DNA of 29,125 nt, from contig CALESE010000112.1 in assembly GCA_937907205.1 (NCBI GenBank), positions 1 to 29,125 on the forward strand. The letters run 5' to 3'. The notes beneath the pieces were generated by a model. It had not been told where the DNA came from, ran no database searches, and saw only the letters and a list, made by a program, of their open reading frames with translations. Made by a program: the position numbers and the translations under genes. This document shows, one piece after another, positions 8,560 to 16,454 of the stretch; within the stretch, counting starts at the first letter, position 1; each line of letters opens with the position of its first letter. The stretch is from an uncultured Romboutsia sp. Its GTDB lineage: Bacteria > Bacillota > Clostridia > Peptostreptococcales > Peptostreptococcaceae.

Positions 8560-9255
8560 TTATGCTCTTACTTGAGATGCTGTAAATGTCCCATATTTTC
8601 CAAAACTTAATTCAGTTCTTCGTGCCAATACCCCTACACTTAAGCCAGATGCACATATTGTATTTATTAAATTTTCTGCTGAAATTAATTCTTCATTATA
8701 ATTGATCTTTAATGTAGTTTCCCAATTATTAAATTTAGAATATACACTTACTACCATAGCTCCTTTTGCGTTTTTATTTATTGTTGGTACAGCTTCCATT
8801 TCCACACTTGAAAACTTAATAGGTGCCTTATCTCCAAGTATTATAAATACTCCTCTCATATCTACCTTATTTTTTGCCATACCATTTCTATAAGCCCCAC
8901 TACAAATACTTTCTTTAAAAGCCTCTGTAGGTATATAAAATAAAGGTTCTCCTTTTTCTTCACTTTCTTTTAAAAGATTATTAAATTGTTCCTGATATTG
9001 TTCTTCTGTAATTGAATCATCTAAAGTATTTGGTTTTTTAGATTCATCTATCCAATGAATAGAATCTATAAATCTTCTCCAATCACTATTTTTATATTTA
9101 ATGACTGGTAATCCATTGTCCTTCCTTCTTAAATTTTCAATTACTGACTGAGGTCTGTTTTGCATTGCCAATGGTGCTTCTCCTTTAATTGTTACAGTTA
9201 AATGTTTCCACCTTGGAGCAAATACTAATTGTTTTGATTCTGTTTTTGTTGCCAT
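8560..9255 (-). CDS. Conserved phage protein, possible RAMP-like fold
   Basis: 231 residues. The pattern, an N-terminal beta segment with basic residues, a central PTEAFKESICSGAYRNG and MRGVFIILGD, then W-TTLKINYN, ICASGLSVGVLARRTE and GKYGTF near the end, resembles a protein I have seen in many tailed phages without assigned function. The glycine-rich GxSVGV-RxE-GKYG end hints at a RAMP/Cas7-like RNA-binding fold, but this is a guess. It is first after the 658-base non-coding region, so signals for its expression probably lie there. RBS AAAGGAG stands before ATG 9255. Confidence 0.75.
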   Translation of the reverse strand: MATKTESKQLVFAPRWKHLTVTIKGEAPLAMQNRPQSVIENLRRKDNGLPVIKYKNSDWRRFIDSIHWIDESKKPNTLDDSITEEQYQEQFNNLLKESEEKGEPLFYIPTEAFKESICSGAYRNGMAKNKVDMRGVFIILGDKAPIKFSSVEMEAVPTINKNAKGAMVVSVYSKFNNWETTLKINYNEELISAENLINTICASGLSVGVLARRTELSFGKYGTFTASQVRA

Positions 9256-9913
9256 ATCTTGGTCAACTCCTTTCTTAAATTTTATTAAGAATATTAAACC
9301 TATTCACATATTTAATATTCTACTCAATTAATAATTTAATTTATTAACTCAGTAGGACATTAAATGTCCTATTACAAATCAATTAACTATAAGATACATA
9401 AAGGTACATAAAAATATAATAACTTATTTCAACTTCCACCTACCTACCAGAATATTATTAATATTCTCTAAAAATAATAACTATATACTTTATAAAATAT
9501 ACAATTATTATCTTTAGAGGATATTAATATATCCTCTTGTTCTGTGAATAGTAATCACATTATGTCATCTCATTTTACTTTATCAAATTACAATCCATCA
9601 GACTCAATCATCCTCCAACCTACCTAGACTTAAAGTCTCATTCAATTAATTAATAATTAATTAACTCAATGAGGCCTTAAGCCTTCTTTAAATTAATTAA
9701 TTGTATCTTATTCCATAAAATCCAAAACCACCTCAATAAAACATCCTCCTCCAACCGAAGTAATTAATACTCCTTACAATTAATATAAATATTATTAACT
9801 CTAAGGAATATTAATTAAATATCCCTAATTAATAAATTATATCACATCTCTACATATAATTAAACTCCAATTTACTTTACAGAAACATCCTCCTACCTAC
9901 CACTTTTATACAA
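9256..9913. repeat. 658-base non-coding region with four G-quadruplex-type motifs and alternating palindromes
   Basis: No gene is present. On the minus strand four GG-tract clusters occur: 9889-9901 (GGTAGGTAGGAGG), 9745-9756 (GGTTGGAGGAGG), 9612-9624 (GGTAGGTTGGAGG) and 9436-9448 (GGTAGGTAGGTGG). Each has four GG runs with 1-2 base loops, striking in such AT-rich DNA. Among them lie palindromic hairpins: 9288-9321, 9353-9371 (TAGGACAT/ATGTCCTA), 9449-9467 (AGAATATTATTAATATTCT), 9516-9537 (AGAGGATAT/ATATCCTCT), 9626-9638 and 9672-9684. The regular spacing of about 130-180 bases suggests a replication origin, a structured leader or a packaging/recombination site; the sequence alone does not decide. 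Three clusters end in GGAGGATG, but the frames after them are only a few codons long. Confidence 0.6.
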
Positions 9914-10396
9914 TTAAAAGTTTAAATTATCTATTTCTTTAAATATATTTTCAAATTCTATTATATTTTCATACTTCTTTTTCCAATATAATAAATCTCT
10001 ATATGCTTGTTTTTTCAATTGATCATAATCTGTTTCATTTTTATATATTTCTATTGTAGATTTATAACCTTCAATTGTATCTAAATGTGTATATGGAATA
10101 TATTCTATCTTTTTTGTATTATCTATTTTATTATCATCTAAGTGTATAACTCTTATATTATAAATTATCTGTCTTGCTTGCTGCAAATTATATTGATAAG
10201 CTGCTTTTTCTATATTCCATTCAAAACCTTTATGTAATTCAGAATGTACATTATTTCTTGCATATTCTAATACATCTTCAGGTTTTAATTGTTTCTCTTT
10301 ATTATTTAATCTAATCTGTTCTAATTCTAAATGTGTTTTTTCTGCATCTAAATTTATTCTACTTCCTTTTCTAAATTCATAAATTACTTTATTCAA
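9914..10396 (-). CDS. Hypothetical phage protein
   Basis: 160 residues. The start is TTG 10396, preceded by AAGGAGG at good spacing and immediately after the stop of the upstream gene. The product is highly charged and helical (Glu/Lys/Tyr-rich), including KTHLELEQIRLNNKEKQLKPEDVLEYARNN in two stretches. No family recognised. It is the last gene of its unit before the non-coding region at 9256-9913. Confidence 0.7.
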   Translation of the reverse strand: MNKVIYEFRKGSRINLDAEKTHLELEQIRLNNKEKQLKPEDVLEYARNNVHSELHKGFEWNIEKAAYQYNLQQARQIIYNIRVIHLDDNKIDNTKKIEYIPYTHLDTIEGYKSTIEIYKNETDYDQLKKQAYRDLLYWKKKYENIIEFENIFKEIDNLNF

Positions 10397-10570
10397 TTAG
10401 ATTTCCTCCTTAGTTTTAGGTTCTTTATACCATTTTCTATCTTCTTCTTTTGTCATAGCTAATAAAGCTTCTGCAAGTTCACATTGTGAACATATTTCAG
10501 TTACATTATCTCTTCTACTTATTGCAGGATGTTCATTATAAGTTTTTCCACATCTAGGACATGTTTTCAT
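10397..10570 (-). CDS. Small zinc-ribbon phage protein
   Basis: 57 residues. I choose ATG 10570 (MKTCPRCGKTY) because AAGGAGG lies 9 bases before it; the frame is open further upstream only because it overlaps the neighbouring gene. CPRCG and CSQC provide four cysteines for one zinc, with ISRRDNVTEIC between them, a pattern seen in small phage zinc-ribbon proteins of Firmicutes. It overlaps the upstream gene by 17 bases, implying translational coupling. Confidence 0.75.
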   Translation of the reverse strand: MKTCPRCGKTYNEHPAISRRDNVTEICSQCELAEALLAMTKEEDRKWYKEPKTKEEI

Positions 10571-10781
10571 CTTTAAATTCCTCCTTAGATTTAACATTAA
10601 ATTCATTATATATAATATCTTCAATATCTCTATATGTAGTATATATATTTTTATTAGTTTCTTTTCTTTCTCTTAATTTATATTCAATCATACTTAATTT
10701 ATTTTTATAATATAAAGCATCAGAATTTGCTTCTGCTAATTCCTCTTTTAATTGTTTTCTAGTTTTAAACTTCATTTTCAT
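10554..10781 (-). CDS. Small coiled-coil protein
   Basis: 75 residues with AAAGGAG before ATG 10781. It is strongly charged and predicted coiled coil (KQLKEELAEANSDALYYKNK), ending at TAG. No family recognised. It overlaps the next gene by 17 bases. Confidence 0.6.
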   Translation of the reverse strand: MKMKFKTRKQLKEELAEANSDALYYKNKLSMIEYKLRERKETNKNIYTTYRDIEDIIYNEFNVKSKEEFKDENMS

Positions 10782-10801
10782 TTAACTCCTTTTCATTAGA
10801 T

Positions 10802-10918
10802 TTAATCATTTTCCATTATAATATCTTCAATTATAGATTGATTATCAAAACTTTTAGGACTTATAATAGCTCTTATTCTATAAGGTATAAATATGTTGTA
10901 TATATCAGTATCTATCAT
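10802..10918 (-). CDS. Very small hypothetical protein
   Basis: 38 residues, MIDTDIYNIFIPYRIRAIIS followed by an acidic tail. The RBS AAAGGAG lies 10 bases before ATG 10918, and the gene is the first after the promoter at 10953-10983, which supports that it is real. Function unknown. Confidence 0.55.
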   Translation of the reverse strand: MIDTDIYNIFIPYRIRAIISPKSFDNQSIIEDIIMEND

Positions 10919-10952
10919 AATATTATTTCTCCTTTCTTTTTAATATGAATTT

Positions 10953-10983
10953 ATTATATATCATATTTTAAAAAATGTAACGG
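10953..10983 (-). promoter_or_regulatory. Phage promoter, CCGTTACAT class (copy 3)
   Basis: CCG, -35 TTACAT (10980-10975), 16-base spacer, -10 TATAAT (10958-10953). CCGTTACATTTTTTAAAA is identical to copy 4 (13769-13799). It drives the leftward unit beginning with the 38-residue gene. I see no terminator hairpin between it and the gene ending at 11000. Confidence 0.8.
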
Positions 10984-10999
10984 TTTATTATAATTTTCT

Positions 11000-11428
11000 T
11001 TAATTTATTTCTTTTAATAACTTATTGCATTGTATTAAACAATTTTGTAATATAGGAAGTATTTCATTTACAAAAATATTAAATGTATTTTCATCAAAAG
11101 AATAATCAAAATTCCAATAGTCTATACTTAAATATAATTTAAATATTCTATCTTCTTCATCATAATATATATCACTAATACGTGTTCCATCATATTCTAA
11201 AGAATAAAATTCTAATTCAGGATAATCATAATTATCACTTTTATTTAAGACTGTATACATAAATTTATCACAATAAACCATAGTTTCTTCACCCGCAGTA
11301 AGTTTCAATATATAATCCTTAATATCTTGTATAAATATATTTTTCATTTTTAAATCATCTAAAAATTTATTTTTATTCTTATAATTCATAGTTTTTAATA
11401 ATATTTTTTCTATTCTTTTACTATCCAT
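11000..11428 (-). CDS. Hypothetical protein
   Basis: 142 residues from ATG 11428, which follows AAGGAAGG; the in-frame upstream start at 11467 would overlap the previous gene and lacks an RBS. Helical N-terminus, then a Tyr/Asp-rich beta segment (YDGTRISDIYYDEEDR). No family recognised. It starts almost on the stop codon of the upstream gene (TGA at 11432-11430). Confidence 0.65.
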   Translation of the reverse strand: MDSKRIEKILLKTMNYKNKNKFLDDLKMKNIFIQDIKDYILKLTAGEETMVYCDKFMYTVLNKSDNYDYPELEFYSLEYDGTRISDIYYDEEDRIFKLYLSIDYWNFDYSFDENTFNIFVNEILPILQNCLIQCNKLLKEIN

Positions 11429-11429
11429 A

Positions 11430-11726
11430 TCAAATTCCTTCCTTTTTAAATTCTTCCTTTTTATCATTCATTAATTTAAGTAATTCATCATAATTCTTAT
11501 CACCTTTACTAGCTAATATTTTAAATCCAACAGGTTCATCTAAATCCATATAATAATCATCTTCGTTATTATATAATATTAAACGATATTTACAATCTTC
11601 CCTTTCGTTCTCTTTATTATAATCAACAATCCATAAATCTCCAAAAAATGGATTATAAACTATATCATATAATTTATATTCTTTATTATTAGAATCAAAA
11701 ATACCTGTTTTATTTTCTTCATTCAT
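11430..11726 (-). CDS. Hypothetical small protein
   Basis: 98 residues, RBS AAAGGAA before ATG 11726. The pattern KEYKLYDIVYNPFFGDLWIVDYN followed by short strands resembles small beta-barrel phage proteins (SH3- or YopX-like), but the match is weak. Lys/Glu-rich helical tail. Function unknown. Confidence 0.6.
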   Translation of the reverse strand: MNEENKTGIFDSNNKEYKLYDIVYNPFFGDLWIVDYNKENEREDCKYRLILYNNEDDYYMDLDEPVGFKILASKGDKNYDELLKLMNDKKEEFKKEGI

Positions 11727-11746
11727 ATATTTATATTCCTTTCAAT

Positions 11747-12052
11747 TTATTTTTCATTTATATCAATTTTTAACTCTTTAAATAATTCTTTTTCAAACTC
11801 CTTTAATTGCTGCTGTGCTTGTTTGAAATAATATTTAGAAATATAATTATTAAATAATATAATAATTAAAATTAAACAAACACATAAACATGTATATTTT
11901 GCAATATTTGGAAATATTATATTAATTATTAAAATAATAAATTGAATTATCAAACAACAAAAATTAAATCTATTCGTTACTTTAGTATATTGATTATATA
12001 TTAAATTAAATCCTCTTTCATTAATAATATATCTGATAAATAATTTATCCAT
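11747..12052 (-). CDS. Small membrane protein with two transmembrane segments
   Basis: 101 residues. Two hydrophobic stretches, about residues 30-49 (CCLIIQFIILIINIIF) and 53-68 (YTCLCVCLILIIILF), are followed by a charged amphipathic tail. The short loop between them suggests a hairpin with both ends on the same face, probably cytoplasmic. No lysis genes lie nearby, so a holin assignment is not supported. It overlaps the upstream gene by 8 bases. Confidence 0.65.
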   Translation of the reverse strand: MDKLFIRYIINERGFNLIYNQYTKVTNRFNFCCLIIQFIILIINIIFPNIAKYTCLCVCLILIIILFNNYISKYYFKQAQQQLKEFEKELFKELKIDINEK

Positions 12053-12787
12053 TTTTTACCCACCTCATAACATTAAATAATTCTGATAATAAATCTATAT
12101 AATCAATACAAGTTGTTGCTATATTTTCTTCCAATAATAATCTACTTTTAATAGGTATAGCTACAATACAACTAGAATATGTATCATATAAATCATATTT
12201 ATTATAAAAGTTAATGAAATCTTTAGCTTCTTCTTGATCTATATTAAACTTTCCTTCACCTGCATAATATATAAAGCCATGACCTTTTAATTCATTTATA
12301 GCATTAATTAATTTATGTTGATATTCTTTATTATCAATTTTGCTATGAACATATCCTCTATCATAAGTATTTCTTGGAGTTGAATGGTACATACCAATTT
12401 CAAAAGCTTTATTTGTTATATTAATCTGATAGCATTGATACATAAGAAATCCTCTTAAAGGATCATTATCAGCTATATCTTTATCCATTTCTTTTACAAT
12501 TTTTCCATCTTGTCCATATCTTAATCCTAACCAATGAACTTCCCAATTATTATGCTGATTGCAATAAGGTAAAGATGTAATATATCTATCATTATAATGT
12601 TTATCTACTTTATATTCTTTACGAACAATTGGATATATATCATTATGTAGTTTAATTAGTTTATTTTTTACAATATTCCTTTTCTATTAATTTCTAAATC
12701 AGTACATCTTATTAATTTAGGATCAAATACATCATAATCATCTTCTGTAAATAAATATTGTTCTTGATTAATATCTTTAATCTTCAT
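12045..12787 (-). CDS. Hypothetical protein, frame interrupted by a -1 shift near 12680
   Basis: An ATG at 12787 with RBS GGAGGT opens a 39-codon frame (ends TAA 12668) beginning MKIKDINQEQYLFTEDDYDV. A second frame is open from about 12680 and continues without a stop, through the ATG at 12488, to TAA 12045. Together they give about 247 residues. The join requires -1 (or +2) around AGA AAA GGA (12685-12677), where a lysine tRNA on AAA could slip back one base onto AAA. The second part begins KNKLIKLHNDIYPIVRKEYK and looks like normal coding DNA. The ATG at 12488 has no RBS, so the 147-residue frame alone is an unlikely gene. Family unknown. Confidence 0.6.
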
Positions 12788-12800
12788 ATTTAGGTACCTC

Positions 12801-13031
12801 CTATATTCCTTTTATAGTATCATTTTGATATTCTTTTTCTTCATCATTTAAATATTTATGACGAACCATATATCTTTCTATCTTATCTTCATCATAAGTT
12901 ATTATATTATTATATGATCTAACATATACTTCATATCTAAATTTTTTATTTTTAATATCTTTCTAGCTTTTGACAATAACTCCTATAAGTTCATCTTCTA
13001 TAACTACAATATCTACAAAACAAAATTTCAT
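12801..13031 (-). CDS. Small hypothetical protein with in-frame TAG at codon 23
   Basis: ATG 13031, preceded by an AAGAAG-type RBS, opens a frame of 76 codons to TAG 12801 broken by one TAG at 12965-12963 (AAA AGC TAG AAA GAT). The part before (MKFCFVDIVVIEDELIGVIV) reads as a beta-rich start and the part after as a charged domain ending just before the next gene's RBS. Tight fit between neighbours suggests one gene. A TGG or CAG codon changed to TAG, or readthrough, would explain it. Confidence 0.45.
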
Positions 13032-13038
13032 TATTTTA

Positions 13039-13525
13039 TCACTTCTTTCTAATCTTATATTTTTGTGCTAATAATTTTCCTCTATCAGATAAAGCTAACA
13101 ATGTTTGATAACTTCTTATATAATTTAAATTATGTCCTTTCTTAAATCTAGTATTCATACCAACACATCTTAGTTGTTCATCCATCTTATTGTCAAGAGC
13201 ATAATTATGCATCTTTTTATTATATTCAGTAGAAGTCATTTGTATATTTCTATTTAATCCGAAACCTTTCACAATACTCTTTTTTTGTTAAATGGTGAGC
13301 ATAATAAATATGCTGTTGTAACTTAGCAAAAGCTTTACCACAAATATGACAAATAGGCCAATTATATTGATTGCTATTTTCATTTGCAACTCTATTTAAT
13401 TTTCCAAATTTTGATGCAGGCCAAATAGAATACTTATGTAATATAAAATATTGATAACAAGATACACAATATCCCTTACTTAAAGCAGTTTTTTGTTCTT
13501 TACCACAAAATTTACATTTATTCAT
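13039..13525 (-). CDS. Zinc-finger (MucR/Ros-like) protein, +1 frameshift at CGG
   Basis: RBS AAAGGAA before ATG 13525. The first 88 codons encode two zinc sites: C4/C7/C20/C23 and a C2H2-like site C59/C62/H72/H77 in WPICHICGKAFAKLQQH, followed by LTKKEYCERF, which resembles the Ros/MucR and HNH-associated finger pattern. The frame then meets CGG (13261-13259) and would stop three codons on. Skipping the C gives ERF-GLNRNIQMTS and continues 73 residues to TGA 13039, total about 161. The downstream frame has no RBS of its own and includes TRFKKGHNLNYIRS, a basic motif seen in phage zinc-finger/HNH-like DNA-binding proteins. Likely a DNA-binding regulator or nuclease accessory. Confidence 0.7.
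13259..13261 (-). other. In-frame CGG, +1 frameshift site in zinc-finger gene
   Basis: Context AGG TTT CGG ATT. Skipping the C gives TTT GGA TTA AAT and joins the two overlapping frames. Confidence 0.6.
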
Positions 13526-13526
13526 T

Positions 13527-13736
13527 TTAATTTCCTTTCTGTTTAATTTTTATAGGAGATATTGCCTTCCTATATAAATTAGATGGATATACTCTATCTA
13601 TTTCATTTGTATCAATATATTTAATTACATAATACTTATCCATTAGTATATCTAAAATAACACATTTATAAGATATATTAGATTTATAAGGTTTATAATA
13701 CACTTCTTCACCAATACTATAAGTTCTAGTTAACAT
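13527..13736 (-). CDS. Small beta-barrel-like hypothetical protein
   Basis: 69 residues, RBS GGAGG before ATG 13736; first gene after the promoter at 13769-13799. YSIGEEVYYKPY with a later DKYYVIKYIDTNEIDRVYPSNL suggests an SH3/Tudor-like small barrel with a basic tail. Function unknown; it directly precedes the zinc-finger gene. Confidence 0.65.
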   Translation of the reverse strand: MLTRTYSIGEEVYYKPYKSNISYKCVILDILMDKYYVIKYIDTNEIDRVYPSNLYRKAISPIKIKQKGN

Positions 13737-13768
13737 TGATTATTAATCCTCCATTCTTCATTTTTCTT

Positions 13769-13799
13769 ATTATATATTATATTTTAAAAAATGTAACGG
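13769..13799 (-). promoter_or_regulatory. Phage promoter, CCGTTACAT class (copy 4)
   Basis: CCG, -35 TTACAT (13796-13791), 16-base spacer, -10 TATAAT (13774-13769), placed between a terminator and the gene at 13736. Confidence 0.8.
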
Positions 13800-13808
13800 T
13801 TTTAGATG

Positions 13809-13843
13809 AAAAAAAATAAAAAAGATTAATTAAAATCTTTTTT
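13809..13843 (-). terminator. Rho-independent terminator of YopX-like gene
   Basis: 10-bp perfect stem (13834-13843 with 13818-13827), 6-base loop, followed by ATTTTTTTT on the minus strand; 18 bases after the TAA at 13862. Confidence 0.85.
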
Positions 13844-13861
13844 ATACAATATGTGAATTAA

Positions 13862-14275
13862 TTAATTTATTAATTCAGGATTATCAAATTTATTTCCAAT
13901 AACTTTAACATAGTCTTTTATTACCCATAAATAAGTATCATAATGAGTTACAGATGCTATTTCATTTCTACCTGTCATAAAGCAACCATTATAAAATCCT
14001 ACTAATTCATATTTAGCACAAGGATAGTTATCAGAACCAAATAATATTCTTCCTTCTTCAGTCATTTCTAATATATCATTTTCATATATTTTATTACCTT
14101 CTATATCATTTATTCCAGTGTATTGTGATTCAGTTCCTTCTATTACATTACCATATTTTCCTATTGGAGTTTCATCAGGAGTTATTATATATCCACCATT
14201 AACTCTTTTACATAAATTTCCATAAGTCCATTCTCCTGATTGCTTTAACTTACCTTTAAATTCTATTTCACGCAT
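13862..14275 (-). CDS. YopX-like protein
   Basis: 137 residues. The start MREIEFKGKLKQSGEWTYGNLC, the central GTESQYTGINDIEGNKIYENDILEM and the later VGFYNGCFM match the YopX family (first named in Bacillus phage SPbeta), small phage proteins of unknown function with a beta-rich N-terminal domain. Length is normal. The last gene of its transcription unit, followed by a terminator. The ATG overlaps nothing and starts 3 bases after the DUF5662 gene. Confidence 0.85.
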   Translation of the reverse strand: MREIEFKGKLKQSGEWTYGNLCKRVNGGYIITPDETPIGKYGNVIEGTESQYTGINDIEGNKIYENDILEMTEEGRILFGSDNYPCAKYELVGFYNGCFMTGRNEIASVTHYDTYLWVIKDYVKVIGNKFDNPELIN

Positions 14276-14278
14276 TTA

Positions 14279-14758
14279 TTAATCCTCCAACTTTGTATTA
14301 TCTATTATTAATTGTTTTGTATTATCTATTGCTTGTTCTAATACTTCTTGTGGTATTGTTATAGGATATATTTTATCGGCACTTCCTCCTCTTGCAAGAC
14401 CTGCTACTGTACAATCTATTACCATTTCTAATACATCAAGTAGATTTACATCTTCTGGTACACTATCATTTAAATGATGTCTTTCTGTCATATGTAATTT
14501 CCACCAAGATAAATCTTTAAAATCTTTATCTTTTTTACCACTTGTAAAATCTTCATAGAATTGATCTATACCTTCTATTTTTGTATGATCGTGTTGTTTT
14601 ACTTGTTCTTTTAATTTATTTGCTAAAAAATTATCTACATTATTTACATCATCTATATGTGAATATGTTTGTTGTAATAATTCCTTTTTAGTTATATCTC
14701 TATCTGCTGTTCTTGTATCAGCATTTGGACTTCTTTTTATAATTATTTTTTCTTCCAT
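14279..14758 (-). CDS. DUF5662-family phage protein
   Basis: 159 residues. HDHTKIEGIDQFYEDFTSG, then WWKLHMTERHHL and VNLLDVLEMVIDCTVAGLARGG match the pattern of the DUF5662 family found in phages. The conserved histidines and aspartates suggest a metal-binding helical fold related to HD-like proteins, which is inference. It abuts the HAD-domain gene. Confidence 0.75.
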   Translation of the reverse strand: MEEKIIIKRSPNADTRTADRDITKKELLQQTYSHIDDVNNVDNFLANKLKEQVKQHDHTKIEGIDQFYEDFTSGKKDKDFKDLSWWKLHMTERHHLNDSVPEDVNLLDVLEMVIDCTVAGLARGGSADKIYPITIPQEVLEQAIDNTKQLIIDNTKLED

Positions 14759-15283
14759 TTAACTTCTTCCTTCCTTATATATTAACTTTAAACACATATT
14801 TAAACAATCTTCTGTAAAACCTGTTTTAAAATTTGTTCTTACTAAATTATTTGGAAAATAGGGTTCTATATCTTTTATATCATCATCTAATATTATAAAG
14901 TTATAACATTTATATCTTATATCATCTAAATATTGTTTTATTTCTTTTCCTCTTACACTACCTTCGTATGGAGTTTTTCCACATAAACACATTCCATATT
15001 CTGCTAATCTAGCATCTACTATTTCATAATCTATTTCGTGTAATCTCCAAGTACTCGATAATATAATAGATATTTCAAATCCATCTCTTTCTAATGTTTG
15101 TATTAGTGTCATTAAATTTTCTGAACATACAGGATCAAAAGGTACATGATTCATATGCATCGGCTTATGGTGTCTTTCATAACATTTTATTATATAATTA
15201 TCATTATTTAAAACTCCATCTATATCTAAAAATATATAAATTCTTTTACTTTCTTTACTTATATACTCTGTTAAATCTACCAT
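14759..15283 (-). CDS. HAD-superfamily domain protein
   Basis: 174 residues from ATG 15283 (RBS AGAGGAA; the longer frame to 15313 overlaps the upstream gene). Motif I FLDIDGVLNN carries the nucleophile and acid aspartates (D20, D22), motif II is ILSSTWR, and motif IV is FIILDDD. This layout matches HAD phosphatase-like domains found in phages and in RNA-repair polyproteins, so a polynucleotide or nucleotide phosphatase role is plausible. All catalytic residues are present. Confidence 0.85.
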   Translation of the reverse strand: MVDLTEYISKESKRIYIFLDIDGVLNNDNYIIKCYERHHKPMHMNHVPFDPVCSENLMTLIQTLERDGFEISIILSSTWRLHEIDYEIVDARLAEYGMCLCGKTPYEGSVRGKEIKQYLDDIRYKCYNFIILDDDIKDIEPYFPNNLVRTNFKTGFTEDCLNMCLKLIYKEGRS

Positions 15284-15284
15284 T

Positions 15285-15542
15285 TTATTCCTCTTTCTTG
15301 CGCTTATATTCATAATTTAATTCATTTAAGTATTCCACTAATTCTGTTAAACATTTATTATCCCATACTATATTATCTTCTGGATAAAAACAATATTTTC
15401 TCCAAGGACCATACCATTTTATTTTTCCTAATAATACTTCTTTATCTTCATCTGTGTAAATATAATAAATGTTTGTTTTCTTATTTTCCTGTTTAGATTC
15501 TATTATAATAAAATAAGAACCTTTATATACAATAGGTTTCAT
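15285..15542 (-). CDS. Hypothetical small protein
   Basis: 85 residues; the stop codon overlaps the RBS of the HAD gene. Starts MKPIVYKGSYFIIIESKQEN, alternating strands, then KWYGPWRKYCFYP and a charged helix. No family recognised. Confidence 0.6.
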   Translation of the reverse strand: MKPIVYKGSYFIIIESKQENKKTNIYYIYTDEDKEVLLGKIKWYGPWRKYCFYPEDNIVWDNKCLTELVEYLNELNYEYKRKKEE

Positions 15543-15782
15543 TTATTTGTCCTCCTTATATATCCAAAATGTATATGTATTTTGTTTATTTTTATCTGTA
15601 ACTATTGTATATTTTTCTCCATTAGGTTTTTCGTATATAGTTACAAAACAATATTGTTTTCCTTTACTTGTTTCAGACACTTTTCCTTTTTCAACTACTC
15701 TTTCTATATACTTTAAAACAGTTAAGTCATCTAATTCTGTTTCATTATGTATTATTAATTTACTATTAAACTTTCTTTCCAT
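15543..15782 (-). CDS. Hypothetical small protein
   Basis: 79 residues, beta-rich (QYCFVTIYEKPNGEKYTIVT). It directly abuts its neighbours on both sides and ends with an acidic/basic tail. No family recognised. Confidence 0.6.
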   Translation of the reverse strand: MERKFNSKLIIHNETELDDLTVLKYIERVVEKGKVSETSKGKQYCFVTIYEKPNGEKYTIVTDKNKQNTYTFWIYKEDK

Positions 15783-15785
15783 TAC

Positions 15786-16442
15786 TTATTTTCCTTTTAC
15801 AAAATATTTTTCATAATCTGTATAATTTGTAAATGTTATATGTTTTTGATTTGTTACATCTATACAATCGTAATTATTACAAAATTCATAACTATTTGCT
15901 GAACATATAATATATACTTCTAAATTATTTCTTTTCTTTTCTGTTTCTATTATAAATTCTAATACACTTTTTCTTATTGTATTTATTACATCTAAAGATA
16001 AACCTGAATCTAATCCATCAAATAATAAGAATATACCTTTTTTGTTATTTTTAATAGCTTTTGTAACAGCTTGCCCTATCTCGTTTATTTTATAATATAA
16101 ATAGTCATACATATTTTGTCCTTCAGAATTTTCAAATGTTTGTGCTACTCTATCTAAATGATCTGTAGCTCCCCAAGTAGATTTTGTAAATGTTTCTTCA
16201 TATACATTATCATATAAATAAGAACTATATAAATTTCTAATACTATCGTTAATTTCTATTGTATTCCATTTTTTGACTAAATCGTTCTCTGTAGAAAACA
16301 AAGAACGTATTTGAGATAATGCTGTTGTTTTTCCACTTCCATTTGGACCTATTAACATTGTTATTCCAGGATTTATATTATATTTAACAGGTATTGATTC
16401 TCTCTTTGTATATTTAGGATTTGAATGTAACCACATTTCCAT
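15786..16442 (-). CDS. ABC-type ATPase
   Basis: 218 residues, RBS GGGAGGT before ATG 16442. Walker A GPNGSGKTT (32-40), a signature-like ENSEGQNM, and Walker B IFLLFDGLDSGLS identify an ABC-class ATPase resembling the stand-alone phage or SMC/OLD-like ATPases. There is no long coiled coil and no Toprim domain, so it is neither an SMC protein nor an OLD nuclease by itself. The glutamate usually following Walker B Asp is replaced by Gly-Leu-Asp, so the catalytic residue is uncertain. Context of small accessory genes gives no partner. Confidence 0.8.
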   Translation of the reverse strand: MEMWLHSNPKYTKRESIPVKYNINPGITMLIGPNGSGKTTALSQIRSLFSTENDLVKKWNTIEINDSIRNLYSSYLYDNVYEETFTKSTWGATDHLDRVAQTFENSEGQNMYDYLYYKINEIGQAVTKAIKNNKKGIFLLFDGLDSGLSLDVINTIRKSVLEFIIETEKKRNNLEVYIICSANSYEFCNNYDCIDVTNQKHITFTNYTDYEKYFVKGK

Positions 16443-16454
16443 ATATTTACCTCC

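Noticed and set aside
8702..8893. Plus-strand open frames such as this one and those around 1593-1823, 15094-15315, 15547-15816, 16421-16684, 17036-17343, 20817-21014 and 27893-28099
   Set aside because: They lie antisense to well-supported minus-strand genes, lack ribosome binding sites and have hydrophobic, low-complexity products typical of antisense reading in AT-rich DNA.
9256..9913. CRISPR array
   Set aside because: The repeated G-rich motifs are short, variable and spaced 130-180 bases with palindromes between them, unlike regular repeats and unique spacers.
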